NCBI RefSeq assembly: GCF_028618525.1 | Contig: NZ_JAQITC010000002.1 | Location: forward strand, 1-64,000 | DNA: 64,000 nucleotides | Direction: 5' to 3' | Source of the DNA: Bartonella sp. AU55XJBT | Lineage (GTDB): Bacteria; Pseudomonadota; Alphaproteobacteria; Rhizobiales; Rhizobiaceae | Shown here: positions 37,249 through 49,568 of the stretch, piece by piece | How the letters are laid out: each line of letters opens with the position of its first letter | How positions within the stretch are numbered: the first letter of the stretch is position 1 | Position numbers and translations under genes: made by a program | Notes under the pieces: model-generated | Database searches by the model: none | Told to the model about the DNA's origin: nothing | What the model saw: the letters and a program-made list of their open reading frames with translations, nothing else

Positions 37249-39042
37249 ATGCACCGTTATCGCAGTCATCATTGTGCGGCTCTTCGTAGATGTGATGTAG
37301 GAACACAAGTTCGTCTTTCAGGTTGGGTTCATCGTGTCCGTGATCATGGAGGAATTCTTTTTGTGGATTTACGCGATCATTTTGGAATCACACAAATTGT
37401 TGCGGATCCTGCTTCGCCGGCTTTTAAAGTTATTGAAAAAGTGCGTTCTGAATGGGTTATTCGTGTGGATGGAGAGGTCTGTGCACGGTCTGATGAGGTT
37501 ATCAATGCAACGCTTCCAACAGGTGAGATTGAAATTTTTGCACAAGAGGTAGAAATTCTTTCAAAATCTGATGAGCTTCCTTTACCGGTTTTTGGTGAGC
37601 CTGATTATCCAGAAGATATTCGATTAAAATATCGTTTTCTTGATTTGCGTCGGGAGACTATGCATAAAAATATCATGCGTCGGACTGAAATTATCGCGGC
37701 TATGAGACGGGCTATGCAAAATAATGGTTTTACGGAATTTACAACGCCGCTTTTGACCGCCTCATCGCCGGAAGGTGCACGTGATTTTTTGGTTCCAAGT
37801 CGTGTTCATCAGGGAAAATTTTATGCATTACCACAAGCACCACAGCAATATAAGCAGTTGTTGATGATGTCAGGTTTTGATCGTTATTTTCAAATTGCGC
37901 CATGTTTTAGAGATGAAGATCCGCGGGCTGACCGTCTTCCTGGTGAATTTTATCAATTAGATATTGAAATGAGTTTTGTTGAGCAGGAAGATGTTTTAGC
38001 AACTATGGAACCCATTATGCGTTCTATTTTTGAAGAATTTGCAGATGGGAAAATGGTGACCCAAAACTTTCCTCGCATTTCTTATGATGAAGCAATGCGG
38101 AAATACGGTTCTGATAAGCCTGATTTGCGTAATCCGATTATTATAGAAGATGTTTCTCAGCATTTTTACAATTCTGGTTTCAAAGTTTTTGCTCAGATTT
38201 TAGCGAATGATGAGAATGCACAAGTGTGGGCTATTCCGGCTAAAACAGGTGGAAGTCGTGCTTTTTGTGATCGTATGAATGTATGGGCACAAGGTGAGGG
38301 GCAACCAGGGCTCGGTTATATTTTCTGGCGTGAAGAAGAAGGAAAATTTGAAGGAGCAGGGCCTATTGCCAAAAATATTGGTGAGCAGCGAACTGAAGCG
38401 CTTCGTATGCAACTTGGACTTGAAAGTGGTGATGCTTGTTTTTTTGTAGCTGGAGATCCAAAAAAATTTGCATCTTTTGCTGGTGCAGCACGCATACGGA
38501 TAGGAGAAGAATTAGATCTTGTCGATAGAGAGAGTTTCTCTTTAGCGTGGATTGTTGATTTTCCATTTTTTGAATGGAATGAAGATGAAAAAAAGATTGA
38601 TTTTGCCCATAATCCTTTTTCTATGCCTCAAGGGGGAGAAAATGCTCTGGAGTCTCAAGATCCTCTTACGCTTAAAGCTTTTCAATATGATCTTGTTTGT
38701 AATGGTTATGAGATTGCATCCGGTGGAATTCGTAATCATTTACCGGAAATGATGCTTAAAGTTTTTGAACTTGTGGGACTTTCTAAGGAAGTTGTGAAAG
38801 ATCGTTTTGGTGGTCTTTATCGCGCATTTCATTATGGGGCTCCACCCCATGGTGGTATGGCAGCGGGAATTGACCGCATTATTATGCTGTTGCAAGGTGT
38901 TAAAAATTTACGTGAAGTTGCTTTATTTCCTATGAATCAACAGGCACTTGATCTTTTAATGAGTGCGCCATCTGATGTTTCTTCTACACAATTACGTGAT
39001 TTAGGAATCCGCATGGCTCCTCCTCACAAAAATAATTCATAA
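37249..39042 (+). CDS. aspS: Aspartyl-tRNA synthetase
   Basis: A class II synthetase of 597 residues. The N-terminal OB anticodon-binding domain ([20 protein letters not shown], about 22-41) comes first. Motif 2 is [20 protein letters not shown] and motif 3 is [18 protein letters not shown]; a GAD insert lies between. Alphaproteobacteria usually lack asparaginyl-tRNA synthetase and use a non-discriminating AspRS with GatCAB; that is likely but not shown here. Confidence 0.96.
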   Translation: MHRYRSHHCAALRRCDVGTQVRLSGWVHRVRDHGGILFVDLRDHFGITQIVADPASPAFKVIEKVRSEWVIRVDGEVCARSDEVINATLPTGEIEIFAQEVEILSKSDELPLPVFGEPDYPEDIRLKYRFLDLRRETMHKNIMRRTEIIAAMRRAMQNNGFTEFTTPLLTASSPEGARDFLVPSRVHQGKFYALPQAPQQYKQLLMMSGFDRYFQIAPCFRDEDPRADRLPGEFYQLDIEMSFVEQEDVLATMEPIMRSIFEEFADGKMVTQNFPRISYDEAMRKYGSDKPDLRNPIIIEDVSQHFYNSGFKVFAQILANDENAQVWAIPAKTGGSRAFCDRMNVWAQGEGQPGLGYIFWREEEGKFEGAGPIAKNIGEQRTEALRMQLGLESGDACFFVAGDPKKFASFAGAARIRIGEELDLVDRESFSLAWIVDFPFFEWNEDEKKIDFAHNPFSMPQGGENALESQDPLTLKAFQYDLVCNGYEIASGGIRNHLPEMMLKVFELVGLSKEVVKDRFGGLYRAFHYGAPPHGGMAAGIDRIIMLLQGVKNLREVALFPMNQQALDLLMSAPSDVSSTQLRDLGIRMAPPHKNNS

Positions 39043-40224
39043 AGTTGATTTATGGATTGTTGTCGTCTCTCTTTCTCCGTAGTGTGAAGTCTTGATGTCT
39101 CTCAAGAGCATATCTGTTGTTTATGGACTTAGAGAGGTAAAAATGCTATTGTGTTAATCCTTCAAGAGGCTTGTTTATAAAGAAATATCTCTCAATGTAG
39201 TCTATCTCGTTTTATGATGCTCGCTTATGAAGGATATAACTTAAAACCTCATGAGTGGTATAAAACCGTTGCCATCTTTATTGAATAAAGGGTAGGCTGT
39301 TATTTTCCTTTCTAGGTTTTAATATTGCTGACAGTTTTTGTATGCAAAGGGTTTCAGTGTTTTTGTTCCTTTCTTAGATAGTCACTCTTCCCTTTGTGAT
39401 AAGCAGGAAAATGATTGTGATTGATTTATCATAAATAAATTGGAAATGGAAAAACTTTAGAATACTTGGGATTTTCATTTAAGTTGTATATATAACAATA
39501 TGTTATTTATATTTTGTTAAAGTTCTTACAACATTGTAAAAGATAATTATCTCTCTTCGTATTTATGAAAATAATGCATTTTTGCTTCCTATGGACTTCA
39601 TCTTGGGGAACTCTATAAGCTTTGAATATTTTTTAAATTTTTCATGGAAAAACGAGATGAAGTTGTTATACAATCCACTTTTATACTAAAAGATAATGTT
39701 TGAAAGGTGCTTTTGTCATTCCCAAAAGGATGAAATATCTCTTTGTAGCCGTTAAATTATATCGTTGGATTTGCTAAAGCTTTCAATAAGATTTTTGTTG
39801 AGAATAATCTGTATTCAAAATATGTTTTGGGGGAAATTGTTGTTGTTGAAAAAACGATAAAAATTTATTTTACATCGTTTCGAAAAATTATATCATCGTA
39901 ACTCCAGTTTGCTTAGTAATAATAGCGTTGTTTTTGAGATTTTTATTTATTTAAAAATGCTTGTCGCTTTCCTTAACAATGAAAATATTTTCTACTTCTT
40001 TTGGTTTATTTTGTTTTTTTACCTTTTAAAGAGGATAGTGAAAGAAATTTTCGATAATGTGTTAAATATTTTCATATATTGTTTAGAACAAGAGCGAAGA
40101 ACATGTATAAATTTTTCAAATTGATATAATTTTCTGTTCATGTTCTAATTACAACGTTTATTTTTATGTCGTTGACTTTTAATAAAAAAGTTTACTCATA
40201 AGAGTTTGTATTAAATAAATCCTA
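39043..40224. other. Long AT-rich intergenic region aspS-parC
   Basis: About 1.2 kb without a credible gene. A 71-codon frame at 39909-40124 is hydrophobic and low-complexity, and is probably chance. The motif CTCATGAGTGGTATAA (39248-39263) recurs with one change at 62926-62941, and a CTTTATT-G-AATAAAG hairpin is at 39276-39290. Confidence 0.55.
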
Positions 40225-40255
40225 CACAATAATTTCTTATTATTGTGGGAATTTT
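40225..40255 (+). promoter_or_regulatory. Hairpin with T run in the parC leader
   Basis: CACAATAAT pairs perfectly with ATTATTGTG around TTCTT (40225-40247). It is followed by GGAATTTTTG and then, about 13 bases later, by the parC ATG. It may be an attenuator-like terminator or a structure affecting parC translation. Confidence 0.4.
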
Positions 40256-40267
40256 TGTTCTAATATT

Positions 40268-42517
40268 ATGTCTGATAAAATGAATTTACCTTTTGATGAA
40301 GAACATATTGAGCCAATAGAATTACGTTCTGCTTTACAGGAACGCTATTTGGCTTATGCACTTTCTACGATTACTCATCGTGCATTGCCTGATGTGCGTG
40401 ATGGATTGAAGCCTGTCCATCGTCGGATTGTTCATGCAATGCGTCTTCTCAAACTGAACCCTGGACAATCTTATGCGAAATGTGCGCGGATTGTTGGTGA
40501 TGTCATGGGAAAATTTCATCCTCATGGAGATGCCTCTATTTATGATGCTTTGGTGCGTTTGGCTCAAAGTTTTTCGGTTCGTTATCCGTTGGTTGATGGA
40601 CAAGGCAATTTTGGTAATATTGATGGTGATAATGCTGCGGCTATGCGTTATACCGAAGCACGCATGACTGAAGTAGCTGCGTTGTTGCTTGAGGGCATTA
40701 ATGAAAATGCTATTGATTTTCGTTTGACCTATAATGAAGAAGATGAAGAGCCTGTTGTTCTACCAGGTGCTTTCCCTAATCTTTTAGCCAATGGTTCTTC
40801 AGGTATTGCTGTTGGTATGGCAACCTCTATTCCTCCCCATAATGTTGCTGAGCTCTGTGATGCGGCGCTGCATTTGATTGCACACCCTGATACGCGTGAT
40901 GAGGATTTAAACCAATTTGTGCTGGGACCTGATTTCCCAACCGGTGGTATTTTGGTTGAACCTAAAAAGAGTATTGAGGAATCTTATCGTATAGGGCGGG
41001 GTTTTTTTCGATTACGTTCACGTTGGCATCAGGAAACTGGTAGCCGTGGTTCTTATGTGATTGTTGTGACTGAAATTCCCTATCAAGTTCAAAAGTCACG
41101 CCTTATTGAAAAAACTGCGGAATTGTTGCTTGCGCGGCGCTTACCAATGCTTGATGATATTCAAGATGAATCAGCAGAAGATATCCGCATTGTGCTTGTT
41201 CCTAAAAACCGGTCGGTTGATCCTGAACTTCTTATGGAATCCCTTTTTAAATTGACTGATTTTGAAATCAGATTTCCTCTTAATCTTAATGTTTTATCTT
41301 TGGGAAAAAGACCCAATGTTCTCTCGCTGCGAGAAAGTTTGCAACAATGGCTTGAACATCGTCAAGAAGTGCTTATTCGACGCTCTCACTATCGGCTTGA
41401 TCAGATTGATAGCAGATTGGAAATTCTTCATGGGTATCTTATTGCCTATTTGAATCTCGATGAGGTCATACAGATTATTCGTGAAGAAGATGAACCGAAA
41501 AAGAAATTGATTAAGCGTTTTGAATTAACAGAGAATCAAGCTGAAGCTATTCTTAATATGCGCTTGCGTTCTTTACGCAAGCTTGAAGAATTTGAAATTC
41601 GTAAGGAATTTGAAACGCTTAAAGCTGAAAAAGAAAAACTACAGAATTTGTTAGCCTCTCCTATAAAACAATGGAAAATAATTTCAGAAGAAATTAAAAA
41701 AGTTCGCAATACTTTTGGTCCTGAAACGCTCTTAGGGAGAAGGCATACAACATTTGAAGAAGCGCCAAGACATGATCTTGACGATATTCAACAAGCAATG
41801 ATCGAAAAAGAACCTGTGACTGTTGTTATTTCTGAAAAGGGGTGGATGCGTGCTTTGAAGGGGCATTTGAACGATTATAAAGCACTTTCTTTTAAAGAAG
41901 GAGATGGTTTAAAGTTGGCATTTCCAGCATTTACGACCGATAAGATTGTGCTGATAACTACAGGGGGAAAGTTTTTCGCATTTGGTGCAAATAGTTTGCC
42001 TGGAGGACGAGGACAGGGGGAGCCCATTCGTCTTTTAGTTGATATGGATGATGAACATGATGTTCTTACAGCTTTTGTGCATCACGCAGAAGAAAAATTG
42101 CTTTTGGTTTCATCTTATGGAAATGGCTTTATCGTTCCTGCTACAGAAGTGTTTGCCAATACACGAAAAGGAAAGCAGGTGATGAATGTGAAGTTTCCTG
42201 ATAAGGTAAAGCTTTGTGTTCCGGTCAATGGTGATCATGTGGCTGTGGTTGGTGAAAACCGCAAAATGCTTATTTTTTCTATTGAACAAATACCGGAAAT
42301 GAATCGTGGTAAAGGGGTTCGTTTACAACGTTACAAAGGAGGGGGCATTGTTGATGCCAAGACTTTTAATTTATCAGAAGGCTTAAGTTGGCAAGATACC
42401 GCTGAACGAATCTTTCATCGTCAAGCGGACGATCTTATTGAATGGATGGGAACACGTGCGGGTGTCGGGCGTCTGGTTCCAAAAGGATTTCCAAAATCAG
42501 GAAAATTTATCAATTAA
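40268..42517 (+). CDS. parC: DNA topoisomerase IV subunit A
   Basis: Forms the DNA-cleaving subunit of topoisomerase IV, which unlinks daughter chromosomes. 749 residues. The active-site tyrosine is Tyr128 in [14 protein letters not shown]. The quinolone region reads [13 protein letters not shown], so the residue matching E. coli ParC Ser80 is Ala89 and that matching Glu84 is Asp93. The C-terminal beta-propeller is shorter than in GyrA and has no clear GyrA box, which, with IRKEFETL coiled-coil and the aspS neighbourhood, favours ParC over GyrA. parE is not in the window. Confidence 0.93.
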   Translation: MSDKMNLPFDEEHIEPIELRSALQERYLAYALSTITHRALPDVRDGLKPVHRRIVHAMRLLKLNPGQSYAKCARIVGDVMGKFHPHGDASIYDALVRLAQSFSVRYPLVDGQGNFGNIDGDNAAAMRYTEARMTEVAALLLEGINENAIDFRLTYNEEDEEPVVLPGAFPNLLANGSSGIAVGMATSIPPHNVAELCDAALHLIAHPDTRDEDLNQFVLGPDFPTGGILVEPKKSIEESYRIGRGFFRLRSRWHQETGSRGSYVIVVTEIPYQVQKSRLIEKTAELLLARRLPMLDDIQDESAEDIRIVLVPKNRSVDPELLMESLFKLTDFEIRFPLNLNVLSLGKRPNVLSLRESLQQWLEHRQEVLIRRSHYRLDQIDSRLEILHGYLIAYLNLDEVIQIIREEDEPKKKLIKRFELTENQAEAILNMRLRSLRKLEEFEIRKEFETLKAEKEKLQNLLASPIKQWKIISEEIKKVRNTFGPETLLGRRHTTFEEAPRHDLDDIQQAMIEKEPVTVVISEKGWMRALKGHLNDYKALSFKEGDGLKLAFPAFTTDKIVLITTGGKFFAFGANSLPGGRGQGEPIRLLVDMDDEHDVLTAFVHHAEEKLLLVSSYGNGFIVPATEVFANTRKGKQVMNVKFPDKVKLCVPVNGDHVAVVGENRKMLIFSIEQIPEMNRGKGVRLQRYKGGGIVDAKTFNLSEGLSWQDTAERIFHRQADDLIEWMGTRAGVGRLVPKGFPKSGKFIN

Positions 42518-43071
42518 ATAATAGAAAATTCTTATTCAAAGTCTATAAAAGTTTAAAGAGAAATGCTATGTATTTTTATTATATGATAAGATATTGATTT
42601 ATAATAATCATTCAATATAAATTCATGGTCAATGAGAGGCTCTAATATCTATAGGTTTTCTTATTTCAACTTTGTTCATGTTGAAACAATTAAAATGGTC
42701 TGCTCGCACATCATAAGCGGAGTGGTGTTGTAGATAGAAACTTATAAAGAAAAAAATTAAAAATGTCTTTTATGAGCGGTTTCAAGTGCCAAGAGCTGTT
42801 GTAACTTTGGGAACTGAATAAATATCAATAGGCTTACACGGTTCATAAGTGTGAGGATGATCGAACGGTTTTTATACACTTTTTTGTTTTATTATCATAT
42901 TATTTCATGGGGGCTGTCATAAATTGATTTGATGCTTTGAGAGGTATATCTTTAAAACAAATATGTGAATGCTTAACACAAAAGTGTCCTATTGGGAGGT
43001 ATTCTGTTTTGTGTGAAAGGTCTATCTTTCTTGTTCAAGAGAGATGTTGTTAATCTTGCGCGTAAGCATGT
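42518..43071. other. Intergenic region between convergent parC and MFS gene
   Basis: About 550 AT-rich bases; no gene, RNA or convincing terminator recognised. Confidence 0.6.
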
Positions 43072-44328
43072 TTATTCGTTAGGATTATGATGATATTGCC
43101 TAAAGAGATGACCGCGTTCAGCCCATAAGACAAGAAGGATGGCAACGAGACTGAGAAAGAAAAATCCTGCTGAGTTTGGGATGGTTGTTTCATCAAATTG
43201 TTGCGCTACAAAAAAGCTCAGCCCTGCACCGATGGATGTTTGGAGAAATCCGGAGACAGAAGAGGCTGTACCAGCAATTTCGCCCACAGATTCGAGAGCG
43301 AGTGTATTGAAATTGGCCATTATACCACCGCAGGTAAACATTAATATACAATATAACGTCATATAAAAGGGGAAAGAGATAACGCCACCTGCTAAGACGG
43401 ATCCAATAAACCAAATGCATGAAGTGGCACAAAAAAGCAAAAGCATCGTATGGGCAATACGCCGCATTCCAAGACGTCCGACAAGTTGAGAATTCATGAA
43501 TGATGAGAAAGCCTGAAATGCAGCACCGATGGCAAATGCTATCGGAAACCAAAAGCCTAAGTTATAAATTCCTTCATAGGTTTGTTGTGATGTATTAACA
43601 GCAATAAAAATACAGCCTAAAATGATGGATGTTGCGAGTGTATAGCAAAGTGTCGTACGATTTGTCACAACAATCCATAAGTTGTGTTTAATGGAAGAAA
43701 AGGAAAGAGGGCGTTGTTCATGAAGTGTTTCAGGCAAGCGAAATAGAATCCAAATCATTAGCCCAAAACCAATTATTGCCATGAAAATAAAAATAAATTG
43801 CCAATGTCCGAGCAGCAAAATGATCTGTCCTGTTGCGGGACCAACCATGGGGGCAACAAGAAAGACCATCATAACAATAGACATAACTTCTGCCATTTTT
43901 CGGCCACTATAGAGATCACGTACAACGGAAACCGTAAGAACGCGCATAGACGCTCCTCCAATCCCTTGCAAGACACGCAAAATAAGTAAGAGAGAAAAAT
44001 CAGTTACAAAGGCACAGCTAATCGCCGTAAATGAATAAAAAGCAAGCCCAATAAGCATAAGTTTGCGTCGTCCATAACGATCGCTTATTGGACCAAAAAA
44101 TATTTGAGCAATACCGTAGCTAATAAGATAACTCGAAATGATATAATGTTGATCATTCTCGTTGAGAACATTTAATCCTTCCAAAATATTGGGCATAGCT
44201 GGTAACATAATATCTACAGCTATAGCATTAATAGCCATGAGCGAAGCAATAAGAATAACAAATTCTTTATAGCCAATTTTCTTTCTTAGCGCATCGCTGT
44301 GCGTTTGTTCATCAACTGAATATGACAT
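43072..44328 (-). CDS. Bcr/CflA-type MFS drug exporter
   Basis: A proton-coupled efflux protein of the major facilitator superfamily (DHA1, Bcr/CflA group), 418 residues with about 12 membrane segments. Signature segments are DIMLPAMPNILEGLNV in helix 1, FGPISDRYGRRKLMLIGLAF in the helix 2-3 loop (motif A) and LRVLQGIGGASMRVLTVSVV in helix 4. Substrates may include bicyclomycin-like drugs or metabolites; this cannot be decided. It is the last gene of the minus-strand run after grxD, with 71 bases between. Confidence 0.88.
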   Translation of the reverse strand: MSYSVDEQTHSDALRKKIGYKEFVILIASLMAINAIAVDIMLPAMPNILEGLNVLNENDQHYIISSYLISYGIAQIFFGPISDRYGRRKLMLIGLAFYSFTAISCAFVTDFSLLLILRVLQGIGGASMRVLTVSVVRDLYSGRKMAEVMSIVMMVFLVAPMVGPATGQIILLLGHWQFIFIFMAIIGFGLMIWILFRLPETLHEQRPLSFSSIKHNLWIVVTNRTTLCYTLATSIILGCIFIAVNTSQQTYEGIYNLGFWFPIAFAIGAAFQAFSSFMNSQLVGRLGMRRIAHTMLLLFCATSCIWFIGSVLAGGVISFPFYMTLYCILMFTCGGIMANFNTLALESVGEIAGTASSVSGFLQTSIGAGLSFFVAQQFDETTIPNSAGFFFLSLVAILLVLWAERGHLFRQYHHNPNE

Positions 44329-44399
44329 ATGGCATCCTTGAAATAAAAATTTCGTCTGAAAACAGCTCTTTTTAAGAGGCTGAATAAAATAAAAGATAC

Positions 44400-44732
44400 C
44401 TATGATTGATTACACGGAATACTCTTTTCTTTTAAAAGTTCCTGTAACTCATTGTTTTGAAACATTTCTTTAACAATATCACACCCTCCAATAAATTCAC
44501 CTTTGACATAAAGCTGTGGAATTGTTGGCCAATTTGAGTAATCTTTGATCCCTTGACGCAATTCGTCAGAAGTCAGAATATTAATCCCTTTATAGTCCAA
44601 TCCCAAATAATCAAGGATTTGAACAACTTGCCCTGAAAACCCACATTGTGGGGCGTCAGGTGTTCCTTTCATGAATAAAATGACGTCGTTTGTTTTAATC
44701 TCGTTGTCAATAAAATCATGAACAGTGGTCAT
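44400..44732 (-). CDS. grxD: Monothiol glutaredoxin (CGFS type)
   Basis: 110 residues with the active-site motif CGFS (Cys30 in PDAPQCGFSGQVV), WPTIPQLYVKGEFIGGCDIV for glutathione binding, and the usual length of Grx4. These proteins hold a [2Fe-2S] cluster together with BolA and relay iron status or clusters. bolA is immediately upstream in the same direction, strongly supporting a Grx4-BolA complex. Confidence 0.95.
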   Translation of the reverse strand: MTTVHDFIDNEIKTNDVILFMKGTPDAPQCGFSGQVVQILDYLGLDYKGINILTSDELRQGIKDYSNWPTIPQLYVKGEFIGGCDIVKEMFQNNELQELLKEKSIPCNQS

Positions 44733-44826
44733 TTTTATCCCTCGATATCTCAGATTTTTATAAGTGTGTAATGTTCGTACTATTTTTAATCGTATTGAAT
44801 GAATGAATGCAAGAAGAAATTTAAGA

Positions 44827-45060
44827 CTATTTTGGGATATTTGTTTGTAACATTAAGGCGTGAAGATCATTTCCCATATTGCCTTTAAGGGCGTCATAGA
44901 CCATTTTATGTTGCTGAACACGGGTTTTACCACGAAAACTTTCAGAAATAACTTCTGCAGCATAATGTTCTCCATCTCCAGCAAGATCACGAATTGTTAC
45001 AATAGCATCGGGAATACCTTCACGAATAAGGGCTTCAATTGCATGGGCACTCATTGCCAT
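44827..45060 (-). CDS. bolA: BolA-family protein
   Basis: 77 residues with the class II KH-like BolA fold: AHAIEALIREGIPDAIVTIR, then GEHYAAEVISESFRGKTRVQ with the conserved His for cluster binding, then QHKMVYDALKG. It partners the CGFS glutaredoxin encoded next. It is downstream of purL with 60 bases between, the usual rhizobial order. Confidence 0.93.
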   Translation of the reverse strand: MAMSAHAIEALIREGIPDAIVTIRDLAGDGEHYAAEVISESFRGKTRVQQHKMVYDALKGNMGNDLHALMLQTNIPK

Positions 45061-45120
45061 TACTATTCTCCTATGTTGTTTATTTTTTGTAAGAGCTGTT
45101 TTAAGAGAAAGAATAAATTT

Positions 45121-47331
45121 TTATTCTTCACCCATAAATTGTGGAAACCAGTTCTCATAGGCTTGTGTGAGACTTTCTACTGAAAGTGTGAATATCCCAT
45201 CTATATGAAGGGAATCTCCCTCAACTTGTCCTAGCTCTATTAAAGAAACGGCGTGGGTTTGCGCATACTCTTTAAGACTGTTGAGAGCACCAGGTTTGAC
45301 GGCTAAAAGATAACGGCCTTGGTCTTCTCCAAAAAGTTCTGCATGATGGGGAGATTTATTGCTTAATTTTATCTTGATTCCTTTCCCTGCTTTAATGACC
45401 ATTTCGGCAAGTGCAATCGCTAGTCCCCCATCAGAAATGTCATGAGCGGCATGAACAAAACCGTTATGAATGACATCTCGGACAAATTGACCATGCTTTT
45501 TTTCAAGTTGTAAATCTACAGGGGGAGGGGCACCTGCATCAATATTTAAAATATCACGTGCATAGATTGATTGTCCTAAATGAGAGCCGCAATCTCCCAC
45601 TAAAATGATACTATCTCCATTTTGTATACCGTTGATTGTCACCATTTTAGACCAATCACTCAGAAGGCCTACACCAGCAATTGTGGGGGTCGGAAGAATA
45701 GCTACCCCATTTGTTTCGTTGTAAAGAGAAACATTACCTGAAACGATAGGGAAATCAAGAACTCTGCAAGCTTCTCCGATGCCTTTAATCGCAAAAACTA
45801 GTTGTCCCATAATTTCAGGTTTTTCAGGATTCCCAAAATTGAGATTATCTGTCGCAGCCAGTGGTGTTGCACCTGTCGCGCTAATATTTCGCCAGCATTC
45901 TGCGACAGCTTGTTTCCCTCCCTCATAAGGGTCTGCTTCACAATAGCGAGGGGTTACATCAGAAGAAAAAGCAAGAGCACGTTTACTCTTATTGCTGACG
46001 CGGATAACGCCTGCGTCACTTCCTGGACAAATGAGGCTATTTCCTTGGATAAGCGTATCATATTGTTCATAAACCCATCGGCGTGAACTTTGATTAGCAG
46101 AATTCAATAAGGTCAAAAGCACATCACCAAGATTTTCAACTTTTTTGACATCTTCTGCTTTCAGTAGCGTTTTTTTTGCAGGTTCACTCCAAGGACGATC
46201 ATAAACAGGCGCTTCATCACCAAGTTCTTTGATGGGAAGATTGACAACTTCTTCTCCTTGATGAACGACACGGAAACGTAAATCATTGGTTGTTTTTCCA
46301 ATAATGGAAAAATGGAGTCCCCACTTATGAAAAATTGCTGCTGCTTGCTTTTCTAGCTCTGGTTTAAGAACCATGAGCATACGCTCTTGACTTTCAGAAA
46401 GCATCATTTCATAGGCTGTCATGTTTTCTTCACGAACGGGAACTTTATCGAGATTAAGCTGTATTCCTAGATTTCCTTTTGCACCCATTTCAACAGCAGA
46501 AGAGGTGAGCCCTGCAGCTCCCATATCTTGAATAGCAACCACGGCTCCAATTTTCATGAGCTCTAAACACGCTTCAAGAAGACATTTTTCTGTAAAAGGA
46601 TCACCAACTTGAACAGTTGGGCGTTTTTCATTGATTGAATTATCAAATTCAGCAGAAGCCATTGTTGCTCCACCAACACCATCACGCCCTGTTTTGGCAC
46701 CAAGATAAACAACAGGAAGTCCGATGCCTTGTGCTTTAGAATAAAAAAGGGCGTCTGTCTTTGCAATGCCGGCGACAAAAGCGTTAACGAGGATATTGCC
46801 GTTATAACGTTTATCAAAATTGACTTCCCCACCAACTGTTGGAACACCAAAAGAATTGCTGTAACCACCTATTCCAGAGACGACACCAGAGACAAGATGG
46901 CGCGTTCGGGGGTGATCAGGAGCACCAAAACGCAATGCATTCATCGCGGCAACAGGACGGGCACCCATTGTAAAGACATCACGTAAAATACCACCAACAC
47001 CTGTCGCGGCCCCTTGATAAGGTTCAATATAAGAAGGATGGTTATGACTTTCCATTTTGAAAACAACACATTGCCCTTCACCAATATCAACAACACCAGC
47101 ATTTTCACCAGGCCCTTGAATGACACACTTTCCTTCTGTTGGAAGCGTTTTGAGCCATTTTTTAGAGGATTTATAGGAACAATGTTCGTTCCACATTGCA
47201 GAAAAAATCCCCAATTCAGTAAATGTTGGTTCTCTCCCGATTAACGTTAGGATATGTTGATATTCATCCTCTTTTAGGCCGTGTTGTGCAATGAGCTCTG
47301 GTGTAATCGTGATGTTATTGCAAGGATTCAT
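45121..47331 (-). CDS. purL: Phosphoribosylformylglycinamidine synthase, subunit PurL
   Basis: The ATP-dependent amidation step (FGAR to FGAM) of purine synthesis. 736 residues, the small PurL type that works with separate PurQ (glutaminase) and PurS. Visible are [33 protein letters not shown] and [18 protein letters not shown] (AIRS-type ATP-binding core), and a second repeat with [18 protein letters not shown]. It is separated from purQ by 288 bases, unlike the tight purS-purQ pair. Confidence 0.97.
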   Translation of the reverse strand: MNPCNNITITPELIAQHGLKEDEYQHILTLIGREPTFTELGIFSAMWNEHCSYKSSKKWLKTLPTEGKCVIQGPGENAGVVDIGEGQCVVFKMESHNHPSYIEPYQGAATGVGGILRDVFTMGARPVAAMNALRFGAPDHPRTRHLVSGVVSGIGGYSNSFGVPTVGGEVNFDKRYNGNILVNAFVAGIAKTDALFYSKAQGIGLPVVYLGAKTGRDGVGGATMASAEFDNSINEKRPTVQVGDPFTEKCLLEACLELMKIGAVVAIQDMGAAGLTSSAVEMGAKGNLGIQLNLDKVPVREENMTAYEMMLSESQERMLMVLKPELEKQAAAIFHKWGLHFSIIGKTTNDLRFRVVHQGEEVVNLPIKELGDEAPVYDRPWSEPAKKTLLKAEDVKKVENLGDVLLTLLNSANQSSRRWVYEQYDTLIQGNSLICPGSDAGVIRVSNKSKRALAFSSDVTPRYCEADPYEGGKQAVAECWRNISATGATPLAATDNLNFGNPEKPEIMGQLVFAIKGIGEACRVLDFPIVSGNVSLYNETNGVAILPTPTIAGVGLLSDWSKMVTINGIQNGDSIILVGDCGSHLGQSIYARDILNIDAGAPPPVDLQLEKKHGQFVRDVIHNGFVHAAHDISDGGLAIALAEMVIKAGKGIKIKLSNKSPHHAELFGEDQGRYLLAVKPGALNSLKEYAQTHAVSLIELGQVEGDSLHIDGIFTLSVESLTQAYENWFPQFMGEE

Positions 47332-47619
47332 GAGTATTTATCCGTCAAATTAATCGAAATTTAGCATTTTAATTTTTTTTAATCTAGCAGCTTAGATTAT
47401 GGAAAACTACGTGATTTAATAATAAAAATATTCATTTATAAGCTGAAGATTTTGTTTGTTGGGTTGGGTGAATTTCAAGACCAAAAATAATCTTAAATAA
47501 TTATGTGTTTAATAATATCCATCGTTATTTGTATAGAGTTTCCATTCATAAATTTACAACGTGACAAATGATATAAACTTTTGTTTTTAAAATGATAGAG
47601 GACAAAGAATTTTGCGGTA

Positions 47620-48291
47620 TCATCCATTGACTAATTCTAAAGCACTTTGAAAAAGTAAACGACCGTCAATCCCTCCATGGGCAGGTTCAATAAAGTTTTC
47701 AGGATGAGGCATCATACCAAGAATATTACCAGCTTTATTAACAATACCAGCAATATCTTTCATTGAGCCGTTAGGGTTTGTATTCTCTGCATAGCGAAAA
47801 ACAATTTGTTCATTGTCTTCCATTTGCTTTAATGTTTCACTATCAGCAAAGTAATTCCCATCGTGGTGGGCAACAGGGCAACGAATAATTTGTCCTTTAG
47901 AATAATATCGAGAAAATTTCGTCTTAGCATTAACGACTTCAAGTTTGATTTCACGACAAACAAATTTTAAGGAAGCGTTACGCATTAAAGTCCCAGGGAG
48001 CAATCCAGCTTCCAACAAAATTTGAAATCCATTACAAATACCTATTATCGTAATCCCTTTTTGTGCTTTTTCACGAATAGCTTTTAAGACGGGGGTTCGT
48101 GCTCCAATAGCCCCACATCGCAAATAATCACCATAAGAAAAACCACCCGGAATAATAATAACATCTACATCGGGAATTATTGTTTCTGTTTGCCAAATTT
48201 TGAGTGGCTCAACTCCTGTTATATGATGCAATGCCGCAACCATATCTCGGTCGCGATTTAATCCAGGAAGTTGAATGATGGCAGTTTTCAT
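47620..48291 (-). CDS. purQ: FGAM synthase, glutaminase subunit PurQ
   Basis: Supplies ammonia from glutamine to PurL. A class I amidotransferase of 223 residues. The nucleophile is Cys86 in [16 protein letters not shown]; the His-Glu pair is in [30 protein letters not shown] lies near residues 46-64. It starts 11 bases after purS, so the two are co-translated. The 288-base gap to purL shows no gene. Confidence 0.97.
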   Translation of the reverse strand: MKTAIIQLPGLNRDRDMVAALHHITGVEPLKIWQTETIIPDVDVIIIPGGFSYGDYLRCGAIGARTPVLKAIREKAQKGITIIGICNGFQILLEAGLLPGTLMRNASLKFVCREIKLEVVNAKTKFSRYYSKGQIIRCPVAHHDGNYFADSETLKQMEDNEQIVFRYAENTNPNGSMKDIAGIVNKAGNILGMMPHPENFIEPAHGGIDGRLLFQSALELVNG

Positions 48292-48302
48292 GAGCGTTCC
48301 AT

Positions 48303-48542
48303 TTAAAGAAGTTCGATAGTATAATTTTCAATGACAGTATTTGCGAGTAATTCTTCACACATCTGATCAAGTTTTTTCTTTGCTATTTCAGAGGGTTGAT
48401 CATCAAGAACAATATCAAAAACTTTTCCTTGACGAATGGAGTGAATACCTTGGAAAGCTAAACTTTTTAAAGCACCGACAATTGCTTCTCCTTGTGGATC
48501 AAGGACGCTTTCTCTTAAAGTAACTGTAATGCGCGCTTTCAT
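48303..48542 (-). CDS. purS: FGAM synthase subunit PurS
   Basis: A 79-residue structural subunit that bridges PurL and PurQ. It shows [20 protein letters not shown], then [20 protein letters not shown], and the C-terminal VIENYTIEL, all typical. It lies between purC (88 bases upstream) and purQ. Confidence 0.95.
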   Translation of the reverse strand: MKARITVTLRESVLDPQGEAIVGALKSLAFQGIHSIRQGKVFDIVLDDQPSEIAKKKLDQMCEELLANTVIENYTIELL

Positions 48543-48630
48543 TTTTTGCTTCCTGTTTTTAAAAGAACCTCTCCTTTGAAGAGAAGGTGTATTGATAGAA
48601 GGTGCTATTGTTTTACCTTGACGAGGCTTT

Positions 48631-49395
48631 TTACTTTACCAAGACGGGACCACTTGGCCGAGTTGGCTCATTTTCATTCATAATACCAAGGCGTTTGGCA
48701 ACCTCTTGATAGGCATTAATAAGCCCCCCCATATCACGACGAAAACGATCTTTATCCATTTTTTCTCGTGTTTGCATATCCCAGAGTCGTGCAGAATCAG
48801 GTGAAATTTCATCAGCAAGAATAATGCGCATTGTTTCATCTTCCCACAGGCGACCAAACTCCATTTTAAAATCAATTAACTGGATATTGACACCGGCAAA
48901 AAGCCCAGAAAGAAAATCATTAATACGAATTGAAAGTTGCATGATATCTTCTAGCTCTTGCGGGACAGCCCACCCAAAAGCAGTGATATGTTCTTCTGTT
49001 ACCATCGGATCATCGAGAGAGTCATTTTTATAGTAGAACTCAATGATAGATTGTGGGAGTGGGGTCCCTTCTTCTAGTCCTAAACGCTTTGCAAGAGAGC
49101 CAGCCGCGACATTGCGAACAACAACTTCCAATGGAATAATTTCTACGGCTTTAATAAGCTGTTCGCGCATATTTATGCGTTTGATGAAATGTGTTGGGAT
49201 ACCCAAACGCCCAAGATGGCTAAAGATATATTCCGAAATTCGGTTGTTTAAAACCCCTTTCCCGTCGATAATTTCATGTTTTTTTGCATTAAAGGCCGTG
49301 GCATCATCTTTAAAAAATTGAATATACGTTCCTGGTTCAGGTCCTTCATATAAAATTTTGGCCTTGCCTTCATAAATACGGTGGCGACGATTCAT
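48631..49395 (-). CDS. purC: SAICAR synthetase
   Basis: Joins CAIR and aspartate in purine synthesis. 254 residues, beginning [20 protein letters not shown] (ATP-grip-like N-terminus), with [23 protein letters not shown] and the C-terminal catalytic region [20 protein letters not shown] and [14 protein letters not shown]. It is the head of the purC-purS-purQ-purL-bolA-grxD run. No purine riboswitch or obvious operator is seen in the 173 bases upstream. Confidence 0.97.
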   Translation of the reverse strand: MNRRHRIYEGKAKILYEGPEPGTYIQFFKDDATAFNAKKHEIIDGKGVLNNRISEYIFSHLGRLGIPTHFIKRINMREQLIKAVEIIPLEVVVRNVAAGSLAKRLGLEEGTPLPQSIIEFYYKNDSLDDPMVTEEHITAFGWAVPQELEDIMQLSIRINDFLSGLFAGVNIQLIDFKMEFGRLWEDETMRIILADEISPDSARLWDMQTREKMDKDRFRRDMGGLINAYQEVAKRLGIMNENEPTRPSGPVLVK

Positions 49396-49568
49396 TATAA
49401 TTCTCTATTTATCTTGAGAGGTTTTTAATAACATTAGTAAACGATACTATCCTAATTAATCAAAATTCTCAATGATATTGCTATGATACTTTTACAATTT
49501 TTGTCATGGTACATCTGCCTAAAGGAAAAGATACAGAGGTAATGAGAAAAAGGGCATGCTCTTTTGGA

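Noticed and set aside
39909..40124. 71-codon hydrophobic frame upstream of parC
   Set aside because: Low-complexity Phe/Leu/Ile sequence in AT-rich DNA, with no good start signal and no recognisable family.
47332..47619. Missing gene between purQ and purL
   Set aside because: The 288-base gap has stops in all frames and no family similarity; ordinary spacer.
49396..49568. Purine riboswitch before purC
   Set aside because: No conserved purine-aptamer loops seen; not expected in this lineage.
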